A stretch of DNA of 64,000 bases, taken from assembly GCF_010470675.1 (NCBI RefSeq), contig NZ_VOIQ01000006.1:185331-249330 (forward strand). Reading direction: 5' to 3'. Position 1 is the first letter of the stretch; every line of letters begins with the position of its first letter. This document shows positions 48,056-56,932 of this stretch, in pieces. The notes below the pieces were generated by a model, which saw nothing but the letters and a program-made list of their open reading frames with translations, had not been told where the DNA came from and made no database searches. Source of the DNA: Desulfovibrio sp. JC010 (lineage in GTDB: Bacteria; Desulfobacterota; Desulfovibrionia; Desulfovibrionales; Desulfovibrionaceae). Made by a program: the position numbers and the translations under genes.

Positions 48056-48867
48056 CGCATCAATTCCCTCGGCGGACGGCGCAGGTATCTTTCACCGAAG
48101 ATGGATTCTTTCACCGGGAGATCATAAACCACGCCGGAAAAAGTCATCACCGTCTCGCTTCCGGTCTCAAGGTTTTTGACCTTGGAAACTGTCACCGTGG
48201 GGTAAGTTTCACCGCTCTTATCTGATGCGATATCCTCAACCTTGAGCACTTCCATGGTCCGGTACGGCTTATCCGTTCCTTTGAAGTACTCCATACGCAT
48301 GGGCACATAGGTTTTCATGTCCACATAAGCAACATAGTGGGAGAATTCCACATCCCCGGGATTTTTCGGGGTGTTCTTGAGCAGGTAGCAGCCGTTTTCA
48401 ATGCCCAGCAGTTCATGCACATCCTCATGCAGGCTACGCCCGGAAATATCCTCATACAGAAAATCCGAACCTGCGAAGCTGGTCCTTTTATCCCCTGCTG
48501 CAATGCGTTTAACCATGTCCAGACTGGGCATGTACAGCCAGCGGGAGTCGTCTTTGCCCGGTTCAACGGTCTTGTGCACGAGGAAGACCATTTTGCGCAC
48601 ATCCGCCGGAGCCTTGAAGTAGGACATGTACAGCTGTCTGGAATCACCCTCACCTGCATCTTTGCGCAGGATGCTCAAATCACGTTCCCGCTTGCGGCCC
48701 TGACTGTCAGTAATTTCAAGGTGAACTTTGCCCTTGCAGGTTTCGCCCTGATACAGAGCCATGTGGTTGGCCTTGTTGACTATTGTTTCAACGTCCGGTG
48801 CTGCCATTGCAGACGCACTTATTGCCGTAACCAGTGCCATTGCTGTTAATAATATTTTAGATTTCAT
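48052..48867 (-). CDS. LolA-like outer-membrane lipoprotein-sorting protein
   Basis: This 271-residue exported protein has a signal peptide (about 1-22, AMA cleavage) and a LolA/LolB-like half-barrel (WLYMPSLDMVKRIAAGDKRTSFAGSDFLYEDISG is the family hallmark). Members carry hydrophobic cargo through the periplasm. Its place between an RND/MMPL pump and an outer-membrane protein suggests the three move a lipid or hydrophobic compound to the outer membrane. The stop overlaps the next start by 4 bases. Confidence 0.87.
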   Translation of the reverse strand: MKSKILLTAMALVTAISASAMAAPDVETIVNKANHMALYQGETCKGKVHLEITDSQGRKRERDLSILRKDAGEGDSRQLYMSYFKAPADVRKMVFLVHKTVEPGKDDSRWLYMPSLDMVKRIAAGDKRTSFAGSDFLYEDISGRSLHEDVHELLGIENGCYLLKNTPKNPGDVEFSHYVAYVDMKTYVPMRMEYFKGTDKPYRTMEVLKVEDIASDKSGETYPTVTVSKVKNLETGSETVMTFSGVVYDLPVKESIFGERYLRRPPRELMR

Positions 48868-48883
48868 TGTTAATCCTGTTGTT

Positions 48884-48987
48884 TTGATGCGCTTCGCGCT
48901 TTTATTGAAAAGAGTTTGCCTCCGGCGGCTTAAACCCTTTGAAAAGGGTTTAAGAATCCCAAACTTTTTTAGTTCGGCTTCGCCGCC
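48884..48987 (+). repeat. Extragenic palindrome, copy 6
   Basis: It begins with the far end TTGATGCGCTTCGCGC, then TGCCTCCGGCGGC, the core TTAAACCCTTTGAAAAGGGTTTAA and the tail CTTTTTTAGTTCGGCTTCGCCGCC. It lies in the 145-bp gap between the exporter and the LolA-like gene, both minus strand. Confidence 0.8.
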
Positions 48988-49012
48988 TTGAGAGGGTAGT
49001 TCGTTATCTTAA

Positions 49013-51700
49013 TTATTGATTCACTTTCACGGGAACTGTTGCTTCATCAGAGTTCGACTGAGCCGGAATTTCCAGCTTGGCCCCGGCAAAGAAGAACCTT
49101 GAAGCCACGGTGATGATAGCGGGCATGCCTACCAGAGTCATAATCCCGGAGATCATCATGATGGATGAAAGCAGCAGACTGGTGGTGCGGTACGGAATCA
49201 GGGCCGAGATAAGCATGGGCAGGAAGCCAATGGCGATGACCAGCACGTTGCGGCTGATGGCCCTTGCCGGGGCACCGTACATGCGCGGCAGGGTTTCCTT
49301 CCATGATCCGGTTCTGGAGTAGATTTTCCGGCTGCGCTCCACAAAATGGATGGCGAAGTCCACGGACATGCCCAGTGTAAGTACGCCGAGCACAGCCACG
49401 GGCATGTCGTAATCCTTACCGATCAACCCAATGAATCCGTAGATGAAAGCGATGGTGATGGTCAGCGGGACCATGCACAGCACACCCCATTTCAGCGAGC
49501 GGAACAGGAACACGGCCATGAGCAGAACTATGGCGAAGCTGCCGATGAATGAACGGAGCATGCCTTCCACCATCTGGCTCTGCCAGGCCACGTTGATGTA
49601 GGTCAGCCCGGCCCAGTTGTGGGAGATATCGCAGGGCGGGGGATTACGTTGGAAGTAGTCGGCCACAAAGGTTTCCACCGCTTCCATGACCATGTTGTCA
49701 CCGCTGGAGAGCTGGAAAACCACGCAGGCACCATTGTAATCCGGGGTTACGTAATGCCAGAGGTCATGCGGACGGTGACTCTGCTGGAACTGCATGTAGC
49801 ATTCACCCACGGTCTGCATTTTTTCCGGCACCAGGTAGCTGGCTTCCTCGCCATCGGTCAGTTCCTGATGAATTTTGCTGACCAGATCTGCCGGGGCAAT
49901 ACTCTTGCCCACCAATCCCTCTTTGAAGATCTCTTTCTGCAATCCGGCAAGGTAGCTGAGCATTTCCGGCTGCTTGAATGGTTTCAAAGACTCTTTTTCA
50001 AGACTGAAAAAGCTGCCGAATTCTTCATAAAGATAGAAATCATCACCCTTGGCCGCGTTTGCCTTGGTTGCGGCAAGAGAAACGGCCCGATCAAGGAACG
50101 GTTTGTCCGATACCGTTTTAGGCATATCCAGCAGTGCGCTCATAAAATTCACGCCCTTCTGCTCCGCACCGGGGAATTCGGCGGAGATTTGTTTGCTGAA
50201 CGCGGTGAATTTATCTGCCAGTTTACGTTTGTCGGATTCGGAAAAGCCGACTTCGCTGTCTTCGCTTTCCAGAATCAGGTAGGCGGGATAGGTTCCGGCA
50301 AAATGCTTATTCAGGGCCGTATCCGCCAGACGGATGGGATGGCTGGGGGCGAACCATTTTACCGGGTTGTCGTTGATTTGAATCTTGCTGATACCCCATG
50401 CGGAGACCACCAGCAGGATCAGGAACAGACCCAGTAAAGGTTTTGCGTAGCGGTAGGAAATTCCCCCGGTTTTTTCCAGAATACGGGACAGCAGGGTGGT
50501 ATTGTCGCTGCCGTGTTTCTTGAACCCGAAGTTGCTGAAAATCCGGGCCGGGAGGACCATGATATAGGCGGGCACGAACATGATGGTCAGCAGCCAGGCC
50601 ACCATAATGCCCAGCCCCACAAACACACCGAATATCTGGACCGGGGGAATAGGAGTGAGTGCAAGAGAAATAAAACCAGCCGCTGAAGTGAGCGAGGTAT
50701 AAAGCATAGGCATGAACAAGGTGTTCAGGACCTCGACAATGGTCTCTTTCCTGCCCTTTTCCGGGGTATAGAGGTCGAAGAATTCCGATAGAATATGGAT
50801 CGAGTCCACCACCGCAATTGACATTAAAAAGACCGGGATCATGGAACTCATGATATGCACTTCAAATCCGCAGCCGATCATGGTCCCCATGGTCATGACC
50901 ACCGAAAGGGTGGCGATGATCATGGGCAGGAAAGTCAGCGAGAGCTTGCGGAAAAAGAAATAGAGCAGCAGGAAAATAGTGCCCATGGCCAGCGGTGAAG
51001 CAAGGCTCATCTCAGTGAACATTTCAATGCCGATGGCATCCTGCGCCACGGGCAGTCCGGTGATGTGAAATTCGTCATCTCCGCCCAGTTCTTTAATTTT
51101 TTCCTGCAGGGCCGTATAGACTTTGTAGCTCTGGTACTTGTCGGTCAGGGGCAGGTAGACGCAGATGGCCTTGCCGTCTTCGGAAGCCATCTGCCCGGAG
51201 AGCATGGGGTTGGCAAAAACCTTTTCACGCACCGCATCGGCTTGCGACTGGGTGGACGGAGGACGGGCCATGAGCCAGTCAAATGAAATAACTCCCGGAC
51301 CTTCCTGGCTGATATGCTCCACCATGGAAGGAGCGATCATATCCACTTCAATGACCCCGTCCATTTTTGCCGGATCATCAGGATTCTCCCAGCGCAGGGT
51401 ACGGGCGAATTCCGCCAGATCATAGACCCGTTTCAGAGTTTCTGGGTTAAAAACCCCGTGCGGGTTCTTTTCATTGATGATTCCGAGAACCACGATTTCC
51501 GAAAGGGAGAATTTTTCCTTGGCCTCATTATGGAAGACCCGTGAAGGTTCGTCCGCAGGAAGCATGTGCTCCGGGTCGGTATCAATGACCACCTTCGGAA
51601 AGAAGGATCCGCAGAAGACCGCCAGCAGCAACAGCAGGACAATAGTCATCCAGCTTCTTCTGGTGGCGAATGCAATCAGCATCTGTTTCATTATATTCAT
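49013..51700 (-). CDS. RND-superfamily exporter of the MMPL type
   Basis: This 895-residue inner-membrane pump has the duplicated RND layout: a first membrane segment (about 15-35), a large periplasmic loop (about 40-225), a block of segments (about 230-400), a second loop (about 450-700) and a second membrane block (about 725-870). Conserved sequences include VVDSIHILSEFFDLY in the first block and LGMSVDFAIHFVERSRKIY in the second, both with acidic residues inside membrane helices that move protons. GAGG precedes the ATG by 8 bases, and operator C lies just upstream. The substrate is likely hydrophobic, inferred from the LolA-like and barrel neighbours. Confidence 0.92.
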   Translation of the reverse strand: MNIMKQMLIAFATRRSWMTIVLLLLLAVFCGSFFPKVVIDTDPEHMLPADEPSRVFHNEAKEKFSLSEIVVLGIINEKNPHGVFNPETLKRVYDLAEFARTLRWENPDDPAKMDGVIEVDMIAPSMVEHISQEGPGVISFDWLMARPPSTQSQADAVREKVFANPMLSGQMASEDGKAICVYLPLTDKYQSYKVYTALQEKIKELGGDDEFHITGLPVAQDAIGIEMFTEMSLASPLAMGTIFLLLYFFFRKLSLTFLPMIIATLSVVMTMGTMIGCGFEVHIMSSMIPVFLMSIAVVDSIHILSEFFDLYTPEKGRKETIVEVLNTLFMPMLYTSLTSAAGFISLALTPIPPVQIFGVFVGLGIMVAWLLTIMFVPAYIMVLPARIFSNFGFKKHGSDNTTLLSRILEKTGGISYRYAKPLLGLFLILLVVSAWGISKIQINDNPVKWFAPSHPIRLADTALNKHFAGTYPAYLILESEDSEVGFSESDKRKLADKFTAFSKQISAEFPGAEQKGVNFMSALLDMPKTVSDKPFLDRAVSLAATKANAAKGDDFYLYEEFGSFFSLEKESLKPFKQPEMLSYLAGLQKEIFKEGLVGKSIAPADLVSKIHQELTDGEEASYLVPEKMQTVGECYMQFQQSHRPHDLWHYVTPDYNGACVVFQLSSGDNMVMEAVETFVADYFQRNPPPCDISHNWAGLTYINVAWQSQMVEGMLRSFIGSFAIVLLMAVFLFRSLKWGVLCMVPLTITIAFIYGFIGLIGKDYDMPVAVLGVLTLGMSVDFAIHFVERSRKIYSRTGSWKETLPRMYGAPARAISRNVLVIAIGFLPMLISALIPYRTTSLLLSSIMMISGIMTLVGMPAIITVASRFFFAGAKLEIPAQSNSDEATVPVKVNQ

Positions 51701-51723
51701 ATCTTGCCTCGTTTGTTTAATTT

Positions 51724-51742
51724 TAGTTAAGCTACTAAACTA
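51724..51742. promoter_or_regulatory. MarR-type operator C, upstream of the exporter
   Basis: TAGTTAAGCTACTAAACTA is a 19-bp palindrome with one mismatched pair and the same TAGTTAAG-N3-CTWAACTA pattern as operator A. It starts 24 bases before the exporter ATG. Confidence 0.72.
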
Positions 51743-51846
51743 TGCGTTTATAAAATTCCCCGAACAGGACACCGCGTGACTTCTGGATACCTGTCCGGGG
51801 ATTTCAAAACTACCCGGCAAAAAATAAAAAACACCCGAAAAAAGAA

Positions 51847-51870
51847 AGGGCCGCATAAAAATGCGACCCT
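51847..51870 (-). terminator. Intrinsic terminator of the MFS gene
   Basis: AGGGCCGCAT (51847-51856) pairs with ATGCGACCCT (51861-51870) around AAAA, and the minus strand continues TTCTTTTTTC. It lies 95 bases after the MFS stop, before the exporter promoter. Confidence 0.8.
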
Positions 51871-51964
51871 CACTGCACCGGGCTGGAAAACCCGGCGACT
51901 ATCATTCCACAATCAATCCACAAGCAATGCGGTTCCACATAATCCGCACCGCCGACCAAACGGT

Positions 51965-53236
51965 TCAGAGTTCTGCTGCATCTGCAACCGTGCGGGACAG
52001 TTTCGCCTTTCCTTCAAAGCGTCCGGCCAGTTCGGCCACCATGAATCCGGCAAAACAAAGCAGTCCCAGAAGAATATAGAGACCTTCCATGCCCAGCACA
52101 TCTCCCACATGCCCGAAGAGCGGAGAGCCGGCCATGGGCACAATGATAAACAGGCTGCTCAGCACTGCGAATCCGGTCCCGGCATTGGGTCCGGCACTGA
52201 CCTTCATCATCAGGGTGAAACTCCAGACCATGACAGCCCCGATGAGGATATTATCAATGCTCAAAAGCAGAGCCGCCTGCCAGTATGGAATAACGCCTGT
52301 GCGGGCAACAAAAACTGTATACCCTGCCAGGAGGATTACCGTGGAGCAGAAAACCCGCAGGAAGGCTTGTCCGCCCACCCGATGCAGGAACCAGCCGCTC
52401 AGGAAAGTCCCGGCCAACCCGGCAGGATAGGCATAATGCATCAATACGGCCCCCACACTGCGGGAATCAAACCCCATATCGACCAGCAACGGGGTGCGCA
52501 TCTGCACTGAAGTAAAGGCAAATGCCGTAGGCGCGATCAGTATGGGGAGTACTTTGACCACTTCTTTTCTTTTTAAGAATGCCCACACCCCTTCCCCGTG
52601 AGTTCCCCGGCCCTCCGATTTCGTTATCAGGGGATCAATCTCCCGATGAAAAAGCACCGGAAGACTGAAAGAGAAAACCGCAGCGGCAAGAAACAAACAC
52701 AGGGGCTGCCAGCCGAAAGTTGAATTCATATAGAGCATCACCCCGCCGCCGAGCATGAGCCCGGCAAAACGCGCTGCAGACTGGATGGAATTACCCCACG
52801 GACGCTCGTTTTCTTCCAGAATATCCGTAGCATATCCGTCTACCGCAATATCATTGGTCGCCATCACCCAACTGAGCATCAACAGCAATACATACATGGC
52901 TGTAAAATTCTCACCCGGTGGATAATAGGAAACCAGAACCAGCAATGCGGCACCGATCCACTGCAAGGGAAAAATCCATGACTTGCGCCTGCCCAAGGCC
53001 GGGATATATTTACGGTCCACCCACGAAGCGCAGAGGAACTTCAAAGCCCAAGGCAGGTGCAGGGCAAACACTGCCCCTACAGCTTTAAGGTTAACTCCCT
53101 GTTCACGCAGGATAACCGGAAGGCTGCCGAAAACATAACCAAGCGGTATGGCCTGACACAAATACATGGATGCCAGCAATGAAAGTTTAAATAATTTTGA
53201 AGGCTCTTTGTTCCTTCCTGTCTCTGCCGAATTCAT
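51965..53236 (-). CDS. MFS permease of the siderophore (RhtX/FptX/AmpG-like) group
   Basis: This inner-membrane 12-segment permease has 423 residues from the ATG at 53236, which has GAGGG 8 bases upstream; an ATG 21 bases earlier is possible. The N-terminal motif (LYLCQAIPLGYVFGSLPVILRE style) and the early VDRKYIPALGRRKSW loop resemble the AmpG/RhtX group. These permeases bring iron-loaded siderophores into the cytoplasm in place of an ABC system. It is next to a TonB receptor and a PchR-like regulator, the same set as the FptA-FptX-PchR loci, which supports iron-siderophore uptake. Confidence 0.87.
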   Translation of the reverse strand: MNSAETGRNKEPSKLFKLSLLASMYLCQAIPLGYVFGSLPVILREQGVNLKAVGAVFALHLPWALKFLCASWVDRKYIPALGRRKSWIFPLQWIGAALLVLVSYYPPGENFTAMYVLLLMLSWVMATNDIAVDGYATDILEENERPWGNSIQSAARFAGLMLGGGVMLYMNSTFGWQPLCLFLAAAVFSFSLPVLFHREIDPLITKSEGRGTHGEGVWAFLKRKEVVKVLPILIAPTAFAFTSVQMRTPLLVDMGFDSRSVGAVLMHYAYPAGLAGTFLSGWFLHRVGGQAFLRVFCSTVILLAGYTVFVARTGVIPYWQAALLLSIDNILIGAVMVWSFTLMMKVSAGPNAGTGFAVLSSLFIIVPMAGSPLFGHVGDVLGMEGLYILLGLLCFAGFMVAELAGRFEGKAKLSRTVADAAEL

Positions 53237-53281
53237 TGTTTTACCCTCATTGCCCATGCGAGGCTTTGTTCTAATACAAAA

Positions 53282-53296
53282 TGAAAATGATTTCCA
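53282..53296. promoter_or_regulatory. Fur-box-like site upstream of the MFS gene
   Basis: TGAAAAT-G-ATTTCCA matches TGATAAT-N-ATTATCA at 11 of 14 positions. It lies 46 bases before the MFS start and suits iron repression of this locus. Confidence 0.5.
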
Positions 53297-53312
53297 GCCT
53301 CATTTGGGGTTA

Positions 53313-53343
53313 TTTTCACCCATTGCCGGGTACATTTTACCCA
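53313..53343. promoter_or_regulatory. AraC-type direct repeat box, MFS promoter
   Basis: On minus, TGGGTAAAATG and TGGGTGAAAAT repeat with a 21-base period (ACCC at 53318 and 53339 on plus), or two helical turns. It is 82-106 bases before the MFS start, a fitting place for an activator. Confidence 0.6.
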
Positions 53344-53347
53344 AAAG

Positions 53348-53374
53348 TGCGCCCGCGCAAGCAACACGGGCGCA
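53348..53374 (-). terminator. Hairpin after the TonB receptor gene
   Basis: TGCGCCCG (53348-53355) pairs with CGGGCGCA (53367-53374). On minus it is followed by CTTTTGGG, only a short T run, so termination would be partial. It lies between the receptor stop and the MFS promoter boxes. Confidence 0.5.
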
Positions 53375-53393
53375 AAAGCCTGACGCAAAATAA

Positions 53394-55517
53394 CTAAAAC
53401 CTGTAATCTATGGAGATGCCGAAGGTCCTGGGAGCACCGTCCTCGGCAATCCCCGCGGTAACATTTTCCATAATCACGAATTCACGGTCGAGCAGGTTCT
53501 TCGACCAGAGGTAGACATCCAGATGCTCACCTTCAACACCGACCTTGAGGTTGACCAGCTCGTAAGGATCCTCCTTAACTGTGTTGGCATCATCAAAATA
53601 GCGGGAACCGATTCCCACCAGCTCGGCACGACCGAAAAAGCCCCAATCACCGATAATGTTACGGCGATAGTCAGTGGCAACGGTATAAGTATAGTCAGGC
53701 ACGCCGAAGACCCGGTTGCCTTTGTAGCTCTCCCCTTCCGATGGTGAATAATTATCGAATTCAGCTTCCATCCAGGTGAAGGTACCGCTGAGGTTCAACC
53801 CTTCCATGACCACAACCTGCGAATCCACCTCCACACCCATGCGGTGCGAGCGTCCGGCATTGGCTATATACCCCTGCATGGAGTCGGCCTCGAACAAAGG
53901 AAGCTGCTCGTCTTCAATAGAGGTATAAAAACCGCTGACATTGAAGTTCAAACGGTCATCCCAAAACACGGATTTAAAACCGACCTCATAGAGCCAGCTG
54001 TCTTCTTCGCTATAGGCCTGATGGTCCGCCGGGGCAGTCGCATCGTTAAAGCCCCCGGCCCGGTGGGCACGGGACACGGTTCCATAGAGGGTGTGCTTGT
54101 CAGTAAGGCGGTATGCAAGGGCAAACTTGGGCAGGAACTTGGAAAAACTGTTGGAGGCCGAACGGTCAACCAGAGTTGCTTCCGATCCCCCGGCCGGGGT
54201 CTGCCCTTTATATGAATCAGCGGAAGCGTATTCATATTCATAACGCAAGCCCACCGTGATATCGAAATCATCCCGGAAAGAATAGGTTCCCTGCCCGAAC
54301 AAGGCTGCTCCTGTATTATCCTTGTCGGTCTTGAATTTCATATTGGACCCGGCAGCCCGGTGGTCCGCACCGTAAAGATTGGTGATCTCGGTATTGGAGT
54401 TCAAAAGAAAAAAATGCCCACCCGCAAGCCAATTCAACGGACCGTTATCTTCCGGGGAAACAAACCGGAATTCCTGCGAAAAATCACGGTCTTTAAGATT
54501 ATAATTCTTGCGCATGATATCCGACGGAGTGAAGTCGGCATCGATCTTTTCGTTACTGTCAAAATGCCTGTATCCGGTTATGGAATGAAGCTTCCCGAAC
54601 CCGGTCTGATACTCTGAGTTTAGGGCCAGCCCCCAGCAGTCATTCTTCTGGCTACCTTCATAGTCGTGAGAATAATGATAAGGATCATCGGCTTCGTACC
54701 TGCCGGATTCAACAAAGGAGTTCCGCTCGGTACGGCGCATGGAGTAGGCACCGTCATCATGGTTCTGAACATCAAAAGAAAGGGTCATATCCAGATCGTC
54801 CGTAGGCAGATAACGCAACTTCAAACGACCGGACTTCCCGTCCTGATGACGACCGTCGTCTCCATCCGTGGGGGTATCGTTTACCATGTACCCGTCCTTG
54901 AATGCCCCGAGACCGTAGACCCCGAGAAAAAGCTTATCCTCAACGACCGGACCGGACCAGCTGGCCCGAAATTCTTTGCTGTGGAGATTACCGATCTCCG
55001 CACCGAGGGTGCTTTCAACCTCATTCCCGGGCTTCTTGGTATAAACATTGATGACACCGCCCATGGTGTTGCGCCCGTAAAGGGTTCCCTGCGGCCCTTT
55101 CATCACCTCAACCTGCTCAACTTCAAAGAGCGGGAAATTGAACATATAAGATTTGGAGAAATTGATCCCGTCCACAAAATAACCGGTACCCGGCTCCCCC
55201 GCAGGCAAACTTTTAATACCTCGCAAAAACATGAACCCGTGCCTGCGGCTGCCGAAGTTGCTGAATTCAAGGTTGGGAACATGCAGGGCCAGATCATCGG
55301 TATCCTTGATATCCATATCCTTAAGCTGGACATCATCAAGAGCCGCAATACTGGCCGGGACATCATGCGCCTTCTGGCTGCGTTTCTGGGCCTTTACCGT
55401 GACTGCTTCCAGATACAAACCATCTCCTGTCGCGTTATGCGCGAACGCATTCGCCGGAATGATATAGAAAGTCATTATCATCAAAAAAACAGTTTTAAAT
55501 TGAAAACTTTTAAACAT
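53394..55517 (-). CDS. TonB-dependent siderophore receptor
   Basis: This outer-membrane receptor has 707 residues from the ATG at 55517, which has GGAGAAGG upstream. Signal peptide about 1-27. A TonB box-like EAVTVKA follows near the mature N-terminus, then a plug domain (about 45-155, with VEVMKGPQGTLYGRNTMGGVINVYTKKPG) and a 22-strand barrel ending in the terminal Phe of IDYRF. Neighbours point to a ferric siderophore as ligand. Its expression is probably set by the AraC regulator, since the same direct repeat seen before the MFS gene lies 95-119 bases upstream. Confidence 0.93.
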   Translation of the reverse strand: MFKSFQFKTVFLMIMTFYIIPANAFAHNATGDGLYLEAVTVKAQKRSQKAHDVPASIAALDDVQLKDMDIKDTDDLALHVPNLEFSNFGSRRHGFMFLRGIKSLPAGEPGTGYFVDGINFSKSYMFNFPLFEVEQVEVMKGPQGTLYGRNTMGGVINVYTKKPGNEVESTLGAEIGNLHSKEFRASWSGPVVEDKLFLGVYGLGAFKDGYMVNDTPTDGDDGRHQDGKSGRLKLRYLPTDDLDMTLSFDVQNHDDGAYSMRRTERNSFVESGRYEADDPYHYSHDYEGSQKNDCWGLALNSEYQTGFGKLHSITGYRHFDSNEKIDADFTPSDIMRKNYNLKDRDFSQEFRFVSPEDNGPLNWLAGGHFFLLNSNTEITNLYGADHRAAGSNMKFKTDKDNTGAALFGQGTYSFRDDFDITVGLRYEYEYASADSYKGQTPAGGSEATLVDRSASNSFSKFLPKFALAYRLTDKHTLYGTVSRAHRAGGFNDATAPADHQAYSEEDSWLYEVGFKSVFWDDRLNFNVSGFYTSIEDEQLPLFEADSMQGYIANAGRSHRMGVEVDSQVVVMEGLNLSGTFTWMEAEFDNYSPSEGESYKGNRVFGVPDYTYTVATDYRRNIIGDWGFFGRAELVGIGSRYFDDANTVKEDPYELVNLKVGVEGEHLDVYLWSKNLLDREFVIMENVTAGIAEDGAPRTFGISIDYRF

Positions 55518-55605
55518 ACCTTCTCCATAATGCTGATTTTGCAGCCAACTGTTTTGAACAGAATAAAGCATGCATGCCCGGCAAATATGGAGATTTTCAA
55601 CATCG

Positions 55606-55640
55606 CAGACTACCCTCAGACAATCATTTTTTACCCAAAG
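55606..55640. promoter_or_regulatory. AraC-type direct repeat box, receptor promoter
   Basis: On minus, TTTGGGTAAAA (shared as 11 identical bases with the MFS site) is followed 21 bases later by GGGTAGTC. The ACCC units are at 55612 and 55633 on plus. The same spacing as at the MFS gene supports a common regulator. Confidence 0.6.
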
Positions 55641-55661
55641 AAAACCAACGCAGTGCGTAAA

Positions 55662-55693
55662 AAACTGCATTCTCAATATTGAAAATGCAGTTT
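55662..55693 (-). terminator. Intrinsic terminator of the AraC regulator gene
   Basis: AAACTGCATT (55662-55671) pairs with AATGCAGTTT (55684-55693). The minus strand continues as TTTTTTACGC. It lies 18 bases past the regulator stop, so the receptor gene beyond has its own promoter. Confidence 0.85.
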
Positions 55694-55710
55694 AAATAAA
55701 ACTTAAATAT

Positions 55711-56751
55711 TCAGCCCAGATCAGCATAACCTGAAGCCAGAGTTATGTTCTTTTTATCACGCACTGAAGTCAAAAACTTCTTGGGCAGAACCCCGTACCT
55801 TTTCTTAAACGCCGCGCTGAAATGGCTTAAATTTGTATAGCCCAGAGCCCATGCAACCTCACTGACGTTCATATCGCCATTTTCAAAGAACATACGGGCC
55901 TTGCGCAACTTATATTCCTTGAGGAAAGCAAAAACGGTCATGCCGTAGAGTTCCTGAAAACCGGCCTGAATCTTACCGGCACTCATCATGTGTGAGTCAG
56001 CAAGCTCGGCCATGGACGGCGGGCAGTCGAATTTTTCCTTTACCTCTTCATGAATGGCCCTGATCTGCTCCAGTTCGCTCAGACTAAGCCCGGAACTACG
56101 AACCCTTTCCGAGTTTTCAAGCTTCATGACCTGCAGGCCGATCAGTTCAAGGGCTTTGCCCTCAAGATAAATGCGGCTGCATTTACCGCCCACAAGACCG
56201 TAAAAAAGTTCATTGGCTGCGGCCTGCACCACAGGGTCCATGGTGTGATGCAGAAAAAACTCACCCCCAACCCGGCTCTCCAAGGCTCCTCTTAAATCCT
56301 CATGGATTACGTCCATATCCATATAGAGCAATTCATGAAGCAATTCCGGGCTGATATGCAGATGTATAATCCGGGTCCGTCCTAAAGCTGCGGACTCCAC
56401 CACTCCGGCCATTTCACGGAAATAACCCAATCCCCCGCTTCCGGCGACATTATCCACCCGCAAGGGACCTAGTGAGGTTTCACACATATTATTAACTATG
56501 GAGCCCTCAAGAAAAAAACCGAAATCAATATAGCTGTTCTTTTTCTGGTAACTGAAGGAGAAACGCTTTGCGAGCATGGCCTCGAATGCGCTGACCCGCA
56601 GGCCCGCCCTGAGTTCCAGCTCCCGCCAGACAGGTCCGTTCTCTATTTTATGCCCCTTGACGGATTCAAACTCCCGTACCGCACTGTTCCGGGAAGCTTC
56701 TTCAATCCCCCAGCATTTTTTAGTTGCTGCAGAAATATTTTTGCTCAACAT
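55711..56751 (-). CDS. AraC-family regulator, PchR-like
   Basis: This 346-residue regulator has a divergent N-terminal sensor domain (about 1-230) and a C-terminal AraC DNA-binding domain with two helix-turn-helix motifs (about 245-340: MAELADSHMMSAGKIQAGFQELY and NVSEVAWALGYTNLSHFSAAFKKRYG). PchR-type proteins bind ferric siderophore and activate uptake genes. AGGAG precedes the ATG by 9 bases. Terminator on the downstream side separates it from the receptor. An operator of the MarR type covers its promoter region, so this regulator may also be under MarR control. Confidence 0.9.
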   Translation of the reverse strand: MLSKNISAATKKCWGIEEASRNSAVREFESVKGHKIENGPVWRELELRAGLRVSAFEAMLAKRFSFSYQKKNSYIDFGFFLEGSIVNNMCETSLGPLRVDNVAGSGGLGYFREMAGVVESAALGRTRIIHLHISPELLHELLYMDMDVIHEDLRGALESRVGGEFFLHHTMDPVVQAAANELFYGLVGGKCSRIYLEGKALELIGLQVMKLENSERVRSSGLSLSELEQIRAIHEEVKEKFDCPPSMAELADSHMMSAGKIQAGFQELYGMTVFAFLKEYKLRKARMFFENGDMNVSEVAWALGYTNLSHFSAAFKKRYGVLPKKFLTSVRDKKNITLASGYADLG

Positions 56752-56815
56752 TGTCTGCTCCTGACAATTTTACATTGACTGATTGTGATTTTCAATTTCC
56801 CTGAAGCCCAAAATA

Positions 56816-56834
56816 TAGTTAACCTGCTTAACTG
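56816..56834. promoter_or_regulatory. MarR-type operator D, upstream of the AraC gene
   Basis: TAGTTAACCTGCTTAACTG is a 19-bp inverted repeat of the TAGTTAAS-N3-CTTAACTR type. It overlaps a minus-strand -35 TTGACA at 56832-56837 with T-rich TATATT/TATTTT near 56811-56817 as -10 candidates. Confidence 0.62.
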
Positions 56835-56874
56835 TCAAGAGAGGACTTAACAATTTCACTCCGCAAACCCAAAA

Positions 56875-56907
56875 AATCCCCGCAACGCACGCAGCATTGC
56901 GGGGATT
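56875..56907 (-). terminator. Intrinsic terminator of the glycosyltransferase-like gene
   Basis: AATCCCCGCAA (56875-56885) pairs perfectly with TTGCGGGGATT (56897-56907), and the minus strand continues TTTT from the A6 run at 56871-56876. It lies 26 bases past the stop at 56933. Confidence 0.88.
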
Positions 56908-56932
56908 CCGTCTCTCAATAATTTTCCGGACC

